Positions 1 to 12,070 are shown, numbered from the stretch's first letter. The stretch: 64,000 bases of DNA from Cucumis sativus (GCF_000004075.3 NC_026659.2:30894272-30958271), one strand, 5' to 3'. Notes: a model not told the origin generated them from the sequence alone. Numbers and translations: made by a program.

Positions 1-352
1 TGATCGATTTTTTTAAAAAAATTATCTAGTTTTTTAACACTAATAATTAATATTTAACTAAAAATTTAGATTAAAATACTTGATTTACTAATTAATGAAA
101 AAAATTTCTATAAATAAACCGAAAAGTACAACAAAGTAGAATTTAAACCATATGAAAAATATCTCAATATTAAATTTCCATTTGTTTAGGATATTTGAAG
201 GGTTCAATATTAGTGGATATTGGAAAATTTAAAGTCTAATTTTGCTAATTTTAGATGAGTGGTTACCTTTCAAATTGGTTTAAATATGAGGTTTCACACT
301 CATTAAAAACTAGCCTTCATCTTAATATACCTCTCTCCATTCTTTCATTGCA

Positions 353-1468
353 ATGGAGAATCTTGAAACTAAGAAGAGGATTCCTATGAACATAAATTTG
401 AGCTTCCACCCCATATTGTTAGAGCAATCTTTTCTAAACTCTCCATTTCCAATTTGCCCACTTGTCCAGTTGTTTGTAAAACTTGGAACCATCTGGTTTT
501 AGAATATGCATCCTCAATTAAATTTCTTCCAACAACCACTCTCTGCCTGACTATGCGCGAAGAAGTCTCCGATTACGTTCCATTTAAATGGTGCAATCCC
601 AAGATACAGTGTGTCGATATTGATCCTAAGACAAGTTCTGTTGCCTCATTTAGGTTTGAGGATGATTGGTCAAGTATCACAATTGTCAATTCCTGTAATG
701 GTTTGTTGTATATCTGCAAGTTTATTTTTGACTCTCTATGTGAAGGCATATTAAATCCGATGACAAATGAATTTGTGGAAATTCCTCCACCCGATATAGA
801 ATTAGATGTTCACTGCGTTGGTTTTGGTTTCAGCCCTCGAACAAAACAATACAAACTATTCAGAACTGAACCAGAAATCCTTCCCAATTGGAAAAAGTGC
901 CATTACAGAATGGATATTTTTACCTTTGATAATGGCCATAAGCAATGGAGGCATTTTAAGCGTCTACCTTTTGTAGTCTTCCATCATGGTCAGTACTTGA
1001 ATGGAATCATCTACTGGATCGGAAAGAAATTAGAAAAAGAGGGGGGAGGTTGTGATATATGCTCTCGATGTCGACACTGAACAGATGGAATGCATTGCAA
1101 CCTTAAAACTTGGAGCTTTCTTGAAGAATGGTTCCATTAAGATATACGAGGACAGGGTTTACGCAGTTATTAACTTGTTGGACAAACGAGTATCTCCATC
1201 ATGTTATAAGATTGAATTGTGGAGGATGCAAAAGAAAGATTCATGGATTTAAGAATTTAGTGCTGATGAAGAATTTTTTGGCTTTGTTGAAGTTTTTGAA
1301 GATGGAGAGTTGTTGTTTGCGATCAAAGATGACTTACTTCGTTTGGATAAGAGTAGAAAAAAGATCAAGATCAAAACATTGAATCCAAGTGAGAGTACAA
1401 CTAAAGCTACAGGGCGTTATACTATAAAATCTATTAATTTCGAGTCTCTTTCAACCATTTTGGTTTGA
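353..1468 (+). pseudogene. F-box protein pseudogene (F-box plus F-box-associated domain)
   Basis: An intact relative would be an SCF ubiquitin-ligase substrate adaptor, with an N-terminal F-box binding SKP1 and a C-terminal F-box-associated domain binding the target. The F-box core (FELPPHIVRAIFSKLSISNL) is readable from 397, and the associated domain (SCNGLLYI, ILNPMTNEF, CVGFGFSPRTKQYK) follows. Three lesions break it. The only suitable ATG (353) lies in a different frame from the F-box, which has a stop at 370-372 and no ATG upstream, implying a 1-nt loss near 373-380. An extra base in the G run at about 1041-1046 shifts the frame before VVIYALDVDTEQ. A TAA at 1250-1252 interrupts a frame that then stays open to the TGA at 1466-1468. 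The intact length would be about 370 codons, usual for the family. Sequencing error is possible but unlikely to explain all three lesions. Confidence 0.85.
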
Positions 1469-2186
1469 ACATATTTTTCATTTTAGTTTGTATTTGAGAA
1501 TTTTTATGAATAAATTGTGTTCTATCTGAACCTAATTTCTATGACAGTTTTGAACATAATGGGTCACACCGAGAAAGGATCTGCCATGCCAAGAACAGTA
1601 GCTATATGGATGTTGTTAATTTAAACCTAAATAAAACAAGTTTTATTACTATTTTCATCTAAAAATCATGTAAATTGTTTATAAACTTTTAGAATAAAAT
1701 GTCATTTTCCTGCCTAATTAAGAGCTTATTTCATTTTAGAGTGTACTTCCATTTGTTTAACTTTAGTCTTTGAATTTATTAATTTAAAAATGTTATAACC
1801 AAACTGAAATGATGTAATATTAAATTAACGATGATTTAACAAAACCACATTTTATTTACTTACTAGTTAATATTAGTTTCTACTCATTTTAAGTATTTCA
1901 ACTCCAAAAGTGAGAAAGTATTAAACAATATAACAATAGATTTTACCTTGACCGGTTAATTTTAAAGCTTTTATGTCAATCGATAATCTAACACAACACC
2001 CACTTGGGCAAAAGGTAAAGTTTGACGAATTTATAAGAAATCAGATAAAGATGTTGACTAATGAAGCTAAGAGAGTTCAACTCAAGATGTCCTGACCAAC
2101 AAACAAACAGAGGTCAACAAAATTATGGGTAAACTGAGAACCCATAATGAAATTGTGGTGTTTGATGGGATCCTCTTAAGATTAGA
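1469..2186. other. Intergenic, no gene seen
   Basis: AT-rich spacer between the F-box pseudogene and the 3' end of UMP1. It should contain the UMP1 3'UTR at its upper end. I saw no further coding signal. Confidence 0.5.
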
Positions 2187-4932
2187 TTACATGAAACTTG
2201 GACAAACTGGTCCCTTGGACAGACCAAGGCGGACTTCCATTCCATGGTGCATATCCAATGGCCTCAATGATTCAGATTCCCTTGGGTCTGCGAAGTCATG
2301 TAAAACAAGTTGTAAATAATTATACAATCTATGCAACAGATCCCGTTCAAGTAACGTCATGAGTTGTAAATTAACACTAACAGAAGTTGTTTATCTAAGA
2401 TGAGTGTTCTTTTAACCATCAGGATGGACTACAATGGAGATTCATTATGTTGAGTGAAAGAAAAATTTGGCCAAAGTAATTCATCCCTCTCGTTCTTGAA
2501 AACAGCCTAGAAAGATTTTAGAATTATATGTATATTAGGTATTGGAATCAATGTTTAGAGGAAACAAACTCCTGTGGAAGATGAAAACTACAAAAATGAC
2601 CGTAAAACTGAGAATAAGCTCCTTCTCATCCCTCATCTGAGTTCTTCAAAACTTTAGTACACAGGTCAGAAATATTCGAGGAATAGGGGATAAACAAATG
2701 TTTTGTGAAGGTGAAGTAATTGATCCTTGAATACCATTTTTTAAAACTAAATTAATTCCTTACAGAGCTTATATTATGTATTTACTATTTTGACAAAGCC
2801 AAAGAGAGTTTCCAGAGTTCCCCCTCTCCACATTGTTTCAACAAGAGCTACAATTTGGCGAAATAGAAAAAAAAAAAAAAAGAGAGAGAGAAAGAGAGAA
2901 GAAGAAGAAGAAGATATCCTTAACCTGTCATAAAGGGTCTTAACAACCTTTCTACCCACTACACAGACAAACACTAACTACACAAAAAAGCAAAACTACC
3001 CTGATCACATGGGCACCACAAAAGCACAGCTCACACACGACACACCCAACCATCCATTCCCACCCTCTTGCTTCTTTCTTTACCTCATCCATGAATACAC
3101 TCGGGTGACTTGGGATTATCATATACAACCATAGTTCATGTAATAGTTATCCCACCAAAGTCAGATCATTTAATAAGAGTCCTAAAGAAATATTTAAGTT
3201 AATGGGGAAAAAACCCCTTATAATGCAAAGGGATATAGAGATAAGAATCAGTTGAGTTATATTGATCTAGGAGATTTCATAAATTCTCATCTTACCATTC
3301 AGATAATCTTCAAAGCCAAAGTCATCCAAGCTTCCAGTAAGAGCCTCCAATCCCAGCATTGAAGATGGAATTGGCCCAGGAGGCCTTTGAAATCTGCAAC
3401 AGCATTGAGTTAGAATTGAAACTTAGCTTAGAAATGACTTTCAAGTTCCAACTAGACAAACAGCTTAAATTAGCTTCACTCGGTTATAACACGTTGAAAT
3501 GCTGGTGAAAAGTAGAGGTCAGATTTGAGCATCCCAATGTAATTCATGCACATAAAACATCAATTCTACAACAGACATCCTATTATCATGGCACTAGCAT
3601 ATCGTGGAATGAGGAAAAAGTGCTACATGAGTTGTAAGAGTTAGTGAAGAAGTCTAGCTGTTTTTCCTCCAACAACCGAGACATTATAGAACAATAACCA
3701 CAAAAGTCATAATAGTTAAAAATCAAATAATTCATAACAAAACTGTAGATTTTGATGCATTATAGCTTTTAAAAAAGTTCTCCAATTTAGAACACGCCAA
3801 GAGAGATACAGCATCTATACAAGAACTGCCATACCTAGAAAGAATTTGCCTGTCCAAATCCATCTTCAGTGGAAATGCAGAACCATATGTATTCACAAGA
3901 ACTTTCCTTTTCATTTCCTCTTGTGTTCTTCTTGTCTATATCAAGAAAAAAAAAGATAGGGATATACATGAATCAAATTAAAAGAATTTTTGTTTTTACA
4001 TCCTTAAGCATTGAAAGGAACATATTGCATTTCGGTAAGAAAGAATCCTATTAGCAGAATAATAAAGGCAAGAAGCATTCCAGACCCTGTAATCAAGCCA
4101 ATAGAGGCCTTTTCAAATTGAAAGCCAGCCCCCTCCCCCTCCTCCAGGGCTTTCAGTGTGCTAACAGGTTCACCACATGTCATTCTCAGTGGCTACTACC
4201 TAAAGTTCTGGTAGAATAAAAAATTAGGGCAAATTGCAAACCCCCTAAACTTTGGTAAAAACTGAGCCCTTGAACTTAAACAAGTATTAAGATTGATTCT
4301 ATAACAATTGAAAGTTTGAAAGTTTATTTTAACATTTTTATAACTTTAATTGCTCAATTTTTACCATGGAAAATTTAAGGGTAATTATACCAAGGGTGGT
4401 TTCCGAGATTTGCCTAAAATATCATGGGTGCTCTTAGCTCGATCCTTTCCTTCATTTGCCAATCTACTTGCCCCAGTTTCCTTCACTAAAAAATGTTAAT
4501 GCGAGCTACTTGGAAGGTTTTATCCAATACCACACAAGATAAATCACTCTATCATTCATATTTCAGTACCAAGAGATGAAATTCCCACTATCATTTCACA
4601 ATAATTTATAAAAACAGACCACAACAAATTTCCAAAACATCAAGCTACAAGTTTCTAGTGCAATTAACTTCATCGAACCCAGATTCTATTCCCAACAACA
4701 ATCCCTTCCTAATTGCAATTACTAAAACAGACGAATCTATATGAAAACGAAATAGAGCAACTTAGAAAGAAAAAAAAACTGAGACAGATTGAGAGGAGAA
4801 AATTACAGTTTCATAAAGGGATTCAACGGGATGAGATCCGACAAGATCGCTCTTCACGCCTTGAAGTCCAAATCGAAGGGCATCGTTCTGGATCCCTCCG
4901 ATTTCATGGGGAATAGCCTTCGAAGACTCCAT
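2187..4932 (-). CDS. UMP1: Proteasome maturation factor UMP1 (POMP homologue), 4 exons
   Basis: UMP1 is the short-lived chaperone that helps assemble 20S half-proteasomes and is then degraded by the first particle it completes. Coding exons on the minus strand are 4932-4807, 3935-3835, 3393-3296 and 2287-2187. All junctions are GT-AG and phases match, giving 426 nt or 141 aa, the size I recall for Arabidopsis UMP1. Landmarks in order: IGGIQNDALRFGLQGVKSD (about residues 11-29), KMDLDRQILSR, FQRPPGPIPSSMLGLEALTG, GFEDYLNDPRESE, and the C-terminal GMEVRLGLSKGPVCPSFM. The start at MESSKA was chosen because family homology begins there; an in-frame start 24 nt upstream would add only a basic leader. 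Intron 1 holds a MITE-like element and intron 3 is about 1 kb. The last exon is easily missed because it is only 101 nt and far away. Confidence 0.95.
2866..2913. repeat. Poly-A, GA and GAA simple repeat in UMP1 intron 3
   Basis: A run of A leads into GA dinucleotides and then GAA/AAG trinucleotides. Confidence 0.9.
4226..4415. mobile_element. MITE-like element in UMP1 intron 1
   Basis: The segment begins AGGGCAAATTGCAAACCCCC. Its other end, read on the minus strand, is AGGCAAATCTCGGAAACCAC, so the termini form an imperfect inverted repeat of about 20 bp. The interior is also partly self-complementary (a TTTGGTAAAAACTGAGC-like stretch faces GCTCAATTTTTACC). There is no coding capacity. Non-autonomous DNA transposons often have this layout. 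I could not establish a clear target-site duplication. Confidence 0.5.
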
Positions 4933-5734
4933 TTTCTTTTTCTTCCTCTCTCTCAAGAAAACTTCTTCTCCAAGTAGCGACCGATTGCTTTGCCTCTCCT
5001 AACTGTGGATTGGTAAAGTAAAGTTATGGTATTTATACAAAACATAACTTGAAAGAAAATTTATGAATTTTGGCCAAATTATTATTATTTTTTATTTTTC
5101 CTTTTTGAGATGAGGTTTGATAAAAGCAATTTGTTTCGTAATAAAATTTTAAAAATATAGTAAAATTTTACTTTTTTATTATTGATGATCGTATAAATAT
5201 TCGTGAGAGAAAATAGTGATGATTTTTTAGAAAATTTGCAAAAAAAAAAAAAAACAATTATAATATATAAATATTTATGCATTTGAAATGAGTAGAATGC
5301 TTAATATTATTGATATGAGTTAGAATCCTTAATATTATTTATATTCATATGAATAATATTAATTTGTTTTTTCTTTGAATGTTTGATGCTTTCTTATGAT
5401 ATGAGGAAGAAGTTGGTTGTATGTCTATGGAAATTATATTCAATACCATATATACGCACGAGTCGACAAACACAAGCAATACACGTGAAACTTTGTAGTT
5501 CTAAGATTTTTTTAATATTGCAATATATACATGTATTGTTACCATTTCTATATCAATGAGTCGCATCCTGACAAATATCAATTGCACTTATTCGATCTAA
5601 GACTTTTAATTTTAAAAAGATACTTATTTTATAAATTACTTTAACACCACTTGAAAAGTCACAATCATTGGACAAATGAGTAATACGAGCATTTCTAAGG
5701 ATAAAAGGGAATTTGCTATTGATAGCACAAAAAA
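4933..5734. promoter_or_regulatory. UMP1 5' leader and promoter region, then AT-rich spacer
   Basis: The first roughly 60 bp above the UMP1 start codon, read on the minus strand, form a purine-rich leader (GAGAGAGAGGAAGAAAAAGA) that is probably 5'UTR. Beyond it the sequence is AT-rich with no recognisable gene up to the decayed sugar transporter. Core promoter elements were not assigned. Confidence 0.4.
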
Positions 5735-6838
5735 TTTAACTTGGTAGGAAATAATTCATGCTTGTTGGAGGCTAGAGGCTTTGTGTTCTTAGTTGGTGCT
5801 ATCATTAATGCAGCAGCTATAAACATAGCCATGCTCATGAATTGGTAGTATTTGTTTGGGTATTGGCGTTGGATTTTCACTTCAACCTATTCCACTATAT
5901 GTTTCAGATATGGCCCCATTTAAATATCGAGGCTCTCTTAATGTTGTTTTTCAACTTTAATTCTATCATCATTGGTATTCTAGTGGCTAAATTTTGTGAA
6001 CTATGGTACTGCTAATATTCATGGTGGATGGGGATGGCAAGTAAAGTTTGGGTGGTGCAGCTGTGCCTGCATTATTGTTCATCACTATTTCAGCTATATT
6101 CCCTCCTGACACACCAAAACTCAATGCAAAGTCGAGAAGGCAAAAGAAATGCTCCAACGCATTCGTGGTGTGTCTGAGAAGGAAGTAGAGATGGAGTTTC
6201 GAGATATTGTGGCGGCAAGTATGGCTGATAAGGCAGTGAAAACATCCATGGAGGAATTTGAGTCTGAGACAAAATAGACCGTCAATGGTAATGTTGATTT
6301 TGATACCATTTTTCAGCAATATAATTGACTGGTATCAATGTGATCATGTTCTATGCTAGCTCCTGCGTGTTGTTCAAGACCATTGGTTTTGGAGACAATG
6401 CTTCTCTTCTTTTATCTGTTATTACTGGTGGTATTAATGCTCTTGCAACTTCGGTATCTGTTTATGCCACTGATGGCTGTGTTTATTGCTTGGAAATTTG
6501 GGGTATCTGGTGAGATTACTTATCTACCAAAATGGCATGCTGGTGTTGTGGTGTTGTGGTGTTGTTCATCTGCATTTATATTCAAGCCTTTGCATGGTCT
6601 TGGAGACCTTTGGGATGGTTAGTCCCAAGTGAAATCTTCCCACTTGAAATCAGATCAGCTGCAGTCTCACTAACGAACACTTTTTTATTGCTCAAATCTT
6701 CCTCGCCATGGTCTGCCATATGAAATTTATGGGTTCTTCTTCTTCTTTGCATTATGTGTGGCACTCATAGTCATGATCTTATTCACCTATTCCTTATTGC
6801 TAGAGACAAAATGTATTCCAATTGAAGACATGTCATGA
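5735..6838 (+). pseudogene. STP-type hexose/H+ symporter pseudogene (5'-truncated)
   Basis: Fragments of a monosaccharide transporter of the STP (sugar transport protein) family appear in order but in shifting frames. They are a LVGAIINAAAINIAML-like helix, PLYVSDMAPFKYRGSLNVVFQL, NYGTANIHGGWGWQ, KAKEMLQRIRGVSEKEVEME, the conserved [10 protein letters not shown] and [14 protein letters not shown] segment, [20 protein letters not shown], and a terminal ETKCIPIEDMS stop at 6836-6838. Stops interrupt the frame, for example near 5848 and in the loop before TGINV, and frameshifts split the rest. The first helices are absent. Intact STPs have about 500 residues and 12 membrane spans, so this copy cannot make a transporter. 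No introns were recognised; whether it is a retrocopy or a decayed genomic copy is unresolved. Confidence 0.85.
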
Positions 6839-8447
6839 ATTTGGAGTAATATATATGTTTCAATCACGCATTAAAGTTGGTACTTAAGTATCGGATTTTA
6901 AAGATGTCGCTTGGATGACAAATATTGTTTATTGACATAGATATTAAATGTCTATAATTTGAATATGTGAGTTTTAAATGTCTGAAATAATTAATGTTTG
7001 TATTTGAACATGCAAGTATCTGAAAATTAAGAAAATATAATTGATGTATCCATTTGTATATAGAATCCAAAATTAAATAATTATTTAATGAAAGAGAGAA
7101 TATTGTGAATATTACTAATAAAGTATTAATTCAATTATAATTCAATAAAAATTTTAATTGAAATATTAATAATTAATTATAAAATCATATATTAAATTGT
7201 TTTATATAGTCAAGGTAACATAAAATATGAATGAGAGATGTATTATTTAAAAATTTATTAGGTATAAATAATATATTTATATTTAATAATTAATTAAAAT
7301 TAATAATAATAATTAATCGATATTAATTTATTAATAAATGTTGGAGGAAATATTTTGTTCTATTTATTTTATTTAAAATTTAAGACAACTATCAATTTAT
7401 ATCTCTTAATTTTGGAAGTTATATATCAATTTAAACTACAAATTATGAATTGTGTATCAATTTAAACTTTGAATTTCGAGAATTATATCAATTTAAATTC
7501 TAAACTAATATAGTTGTATCAATTTAAACCTTAAAATTTTGATGCATCATTTTAAATCTTGAACTTTTATACATATATTAATTTAATCATAAACCTTTAC
7601 AAATGTATCAATTCGCAAGTGCGTTCAAATAAAACATAATAGAGAATTTAAATAATTAATATAAGTATAGAGTCTAAATTGATACACTTGTAAAAGTTTA
7701 TGATCTTAATTGATATAATTATTAGTTTAAGATTTATTGACGGCAATATAAATTTAATTTTTTCCTAAAATTCATATCTTCCAATTACTTTCTATTTTCT
7801 CTATTAATGTTTTGTTAGTACCATTGTAGATATGTTATAGACTTGTAAATGTTACCATAAATTTCTTCCCATCATTTATTTCTAAAAGAGAAATGTTTGA
7901 AAAATATTTCAAAACTCTTAGGTAATTTTCTTTTGTTTAGAATTTATTTTATCCTTCTTTGGAGACAAAATAAACAAAACTCTCTAAAAAAGGGAATGAA
8001 AATGTTGGATTTCCTCCAAACTTAATAACTATTCTTGAAATTGACTTAAGAAGACAAATTAATTGATATATTTTTTAGAATGCTTTAGACAACATCAACA
8101 AAAGTATTGTGTTATAATTTTTCTTTGACAAAGTGTGGGAATTTTGTGCCTTCTTAAAACAGAAGTGCCGTAAATGACCAAACTAGACCTTACAAAAATC
8201 TATCGTTTACGAAAAAAGTCTAAATTTTTGTTATATTTTGTAAATATTTTAATATAATTCTATAATTATAAGAACTAATATATTGATAAATACGAATAGA
8301 CTTGATAATAGGATCAAATTTACAAACTAATCCAAAATAATTATAAAACCATGATCAGAAGGGTAAAATTTTGAGTTTGTTTCCGGTTGAGAAAATGTCA
8401 TAAAAGAATGGATAAACAACACATTTAATTAAGATTTAGAAAGCTAA
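6839..8447. other. AT-rich intergenic DNA with a foldback repeat
   Basis: No gene seen. About 7390-7745 is listed separately as a foldback-like repeat. The upper end should include the RPB4 3'UTR. Confidence 0.5.
7385..7745. repeat. Foldback-like cluster of TATCAATTTAAA motifs
   Basis: Near-copies of TATCAATTTAAA recur every 30-40 bp from about 7390 to 7610, then appear inverted (CTAAATTGATAC near 7673, CTTAATTGATAT near 7705). Direct copies on one side and inverted copies on the other suggest an old foldback or MITE-type element. It has no coding capacity. Confidence 0.5.
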
Positions 8448-11299
8448 CTACTCGAACTTTTTTATTAATGAAAGATCATTCAACATCTTCTCTATTGCTT
8501 CGTCCTCGTGCACTCTTCCCTTAGTCTGAAACCAAGAAAAGTATTTATAAGCAAAGTCTACTTTGATACATCTATATATGAACATTTTGTTTTCACTTTA
8601 AAATTTTAGCAGTAACTTAAAACTTAAAAGCTAAAATATAGAAAATGTCTCAAAATTTTACATTTTGTATCAAAAATGTTTTTGAAGTTTCAAAAGTTTC
8701 AAAAATACCTTCAAACTTTCAAATCAGCTCAAGAAATACTTTTATCATTAGTTTTCGACTATTTTGGTGTCAAGAATACCTCAAAGGATTTTTCACCTAA
8801 TTCAAAAACTTGATGCATATTCAATGTTAAAAGATAAACACATCAAACAAACATTTTAAAAGTCAGTACCTACTTATGGCACATCAAAATAACAATAAAT
8901 AATTAAATACAGGCATAGTTATAAAAAGTTGGCAAAAAAAAATACCTTCAAAGATGGAACTATGGAAGTAGCTTCCTCCACAGTTTCAGGGCAAAGGTTG
9001 CCAAGAACACATAACTGCAAATTTCAAGAACAATGTGATAAACCTTTCCATAGAACAATAGTCAATAAGTTAATTAATAAGTGATCTCATACACATACCT
9101 CGAACTCAGCTAGTTGATATCTGCTTAGAATTCTATATGATAGTTAAGATTTAACCATATTTATGCCGTTTTAAACAATGAGGCAAACTTTTCTGTTCTT
9201 TTAACTTAAATTGTATTTCCCTCCATGAATTAAATACCGAAGTAGTATAGTTTTTTTCAAATGGATATGGAGGAAACCTACAAAATACTAAATAGTATGG
9301 ATGTGTATACATATATACATATATATGTAACAGCTAATCAGAGAGTTATTGGTCTAGCAAGAAATATGACAAATGTAAATTACTAGTTCCAAATGGGGTT
9401 AGTTATGGCATAGAGTAGATATGCACAACTCATCCTTCCCACCATCCCATAAAATAAAAAACATTATATAGTTTATGTTAGATACAATATTAAATTTGAT
9501 TTCACCCACTAGTTTAAGCTTTTGGGTGAATCGGTGATTTAAGATAGTACATGAGCAGTGTAGTCTAAGTTCGACGTTTCTTTTCGATTTAATATTCATT
9601 TCCACTTGTTGGATTTTTCTTCCTATTTTGAGCTCACAAGTGAGGAGAAAATGTTAGGCATAAGTTTAAATTTGCTTTCACCCACTAGCTTAAGCTTCTG
9701 GGTGAATCGAAGATTTAAGAAAGGATACTCTCGGACTTGTCTAACAGCATCGGGGTTCTTATAGCGACTGAAACGTTTCACATACTGCAGTGACTTCTCA
9801 AACACTCTGCAAAAGAAGACCAAATTAAAAATCCATTGTTATTGTATGGCAAGTGAGAATGAATACCGTAATAAAACTATACACTTTAGCTATTCCAACA
9901 AAGAAGAGAAACTCTAACTTAACTTATGAATCAATAAAGAAAAAGCATAAATCTCACTGAGAAACTTGATTTGTTGGATCCTCAGCCCTTTGTTGAAGCT
10001 GCTCATACTTGTGTTCCAGGATCAAAGAAACTTCACAATTCATTAAACACTTAGCTTTTAAGAACTCTGCAAGTAGACAAATAAAGTGTTAATTATGATG
10101 CCTTATATTTCTCTTCATGGATCTTAGCACAAAGAGCAAGATAAATACAAGAAAATAAGGCTGCTAGAGTACCCCCTAGAAAGATTTTGATGGCAAATGC
10201 TTAAATTTTGAATAATTACTTATCCATTTAAATCACAAAGATTTGGCTAGTCTCAGGCCTTATGCATTATCCTGGAAAACCTAGCGATAGTTTTAGTGTC
10301 TTACTGACAAAATGATTATAGATTAGAATTAAGATTTTGTGGAGATCACTAACATTTTGCTATTTCAACCTTAAACAAGTATAAAGTGAGGTGCCTTAAT
10401 CACGTCACAAGGACTAGGGCTTTTTAGATGCAATTGGCCAAATTTCACATTATTAAGTGATGCTTCAACATAGTAAATGTACCCGCTAAAAATGTTAAGA
10501 ACATGCATTACGAAAAATAATAGCACGATATCATAAACAACAAATGGAAGGTGCATGCAAACGAAACTTCCTTTCATAAACATGGACATCCAACTACCTA
10601 TCTAATGACTGTTTCTTTACCTAACAATATTTGAAATATTTAAGAGATTCTACGATCCTGAACAGATGGGTACAAGATGTAATCGCATCAACTAATGGCC
10701 TTAAAGAAACAAGGCAGTTTACTATATTTCTCCTCTCTCGTCCAAGCAAAACAACCATCCACGAGGTATGTGATTTAATGAAAGAGATTGCAACTTCTTT
10801 GCATTACAATCGAGGAGTACTCCTTTTGTGGGCTTATTTGCATGCACTAGTACACCTTCGCTTTTCTCAATTAAATCTAGATTTCTTAGAAAAAAAATAT
10901 ATCTTTAAGCTATCACTCTAACCACAAAATTTCTTTAAGAAAATGTTTACATTGACTGCACATTCCCAGTCCAAACTAAATGCACTGTTAAAAAAATAAA
11001 AACAATCTCCACATTGGCAAATAGAAGGTTCAAAGAATGTGCAATAAGGCTACATTAAGGCATGGGGAACAACATAGTGAATTAAGTTTCTCACTTTTAA
11101 GCAAATTAAAAGATCAAACACATGAATTGCTCAATAGATTAAAAATTTTCAAATACACAAAGCAAACACATTGCAACATATGTTAGTGGCTTAAAATCTC
11201 ATTGAATTGAATATTGATAGAAAATTAGAGATGTATAGAAAGAATGGTACCATCCCCAATTTTAAGCTCTGCAGCATTTTCTTCCTCTTCTCCAGACAT
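8448..11299 (-). CDS. RPB4: DNA-directed RNA polymerase II subunit RPB4, 6 exons
   Basis: RPB4 pairs with RPB7 to form the stalk of RNA polymerase II, used in initiation and in handling of the transcript. Coding exons on the minus strand are 11299-11251, 10066-9958, 9806-9729, 9132-9099, 9014-8946 and 8525-8448. Phases join exactly, giving 417 nt or 138 aa, the length I recall for Arabidopsis NRPB4. Landmarks: acidic start MSGEEEENAAELKIGDEF, KCLMNCEVSLILEHKYEQLQ, VFEKSLQYVKRFSRYKNPDA, ILSRYQLAEFE, LCVLGNLCPETVEEA, and the C-terminal EAIEKMLNDLSLIKKFE. The short length and this C-terminus fit the Pol II subunit better than the longer Pol IV/V paralogue. Intron 3 contains a TRIM element that ends 8 bp from the exon 3 donor. 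A 5'UTR intron is possible, because the best leader-like sequence lies near 11.9-12.0 kb. Confidence 0.96.
9476..9720 (+). mobile_element. TRIM (miniature LTR retrotransposon) in RPB4 intron 3
   Basis: Two direct terminal repeats of 69 bp each, at 9476-9544 and 9652-9720, begin TGTTAG and end GATTTAAGA; by hand they differ at about 10 positions. Right after the first is TAGTACATGAGCAG, a decayed form of the initiator-tRNA primer site TGGTATCAGAGC. The interior is only about 107 bp with no open frame, and a purine-rich GTGAGGAGAAAA sits just before the second repeat. The orientation is antisense to RPB4. The same family occurs at 60205-60524. A clear target-site duplication was not found. Confidence 0.75.
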
Positions 11300-11879
11300 G
11301 CTTCAAGGTAAAGATTTGTGTAACCTACACTATATGGAAACGCGTAGACCAAGATCAAAACTAAATCTATAAAAATGATATTACAAAAACAGCTCAAGCT
11401 ACACCAATTAATCAAAATACCAACCCAGACAGCAAACTTCACAACCAAATTGCAAGGCATCAGAAGTACAGTAAAAAAAAGGGGAAAATTTAAGGCCAGC
11501 AACTAAATATACGTATAACTGATAGGCTTAAAAAAGAAGAAGAATTTGAATAAGGTATCACACAAGAAATTCCTTCATTCACTTTTACTCGATTTAGTCT
11601 ATAACATTACAAAATTGTCCTCATGATGTAACTCATAAAGCACATGAATACACTCTTATATCTCACGATTTCTATCAAGTTTACCAATTAATCAAACGTG
11701 GTTTAAATTATTTAGAAATACAATTTACGAGGCTGTGAACATCAGAACCTTATAATTTAAATTCCAAAAACTGCATCAAAATCAAGTTTGTATGAACTAT
11801 AACGATCAGCAGTTTTTAATTAGATTAGAAAAAAGAGATATGTTATCTTGATGAACGGAAATGAATGTCAACTTCTAGT

Positions 11880-12070
11880 GTAGAAGATTCAATCATCCTC
11901 TGAAATTAGAATAGAGAAAGAACCGAGAGAGGAGAGGACGCACCACAAAACGCAGAGATCTACCGACGGCGAGACGTGACGGCAAAATGAGAGGCAGCTT
12001 CTTCGTTTACAACTCGGACAAAGGCCAATAACGGTTATCATAATATTTTGCACTTTATTCGGCGGGATTT
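11880..12070 (-). promoter_or_regulatory. Probable RPB4 leader and core promoter region
   Basis: This GC-richer block above RPB4, read on the minus strand, includes a pyrimidine-rich stretch (CGTCCTCTCCTCTCTCGG) typical of plant 5'UTRs, and AATCCCGCCGAA close to an E2F-like site. It is 600 bp above the ATG, so a leader intron ending just before the ATG (TTGAAG) is likely. This is inferred from composition, not from transcripts. Confidence 0.4.

Noticed and set aside
2125-2319. 64-residue plus-strand open frame
   Set aside because: It lies antisense over the last exon of UMP1, whose minus-strand reading gives the conserved C-terminus ending in GPVCPSFM.
2866-2913. Repeated units resembling an array
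   Set aside because: Simple GA/GAA repeats without unique spacers; no CRISPR array is present and none is expected in a plant nuclear genome.
9399-9605. Minus-strand open frame containing FTQKLKLVGE
   Set aside because: It reads through the TRIM terminal repeat in antisense; the same peptide appears near 9.7 and 60.2 kb because the repeat recurs.
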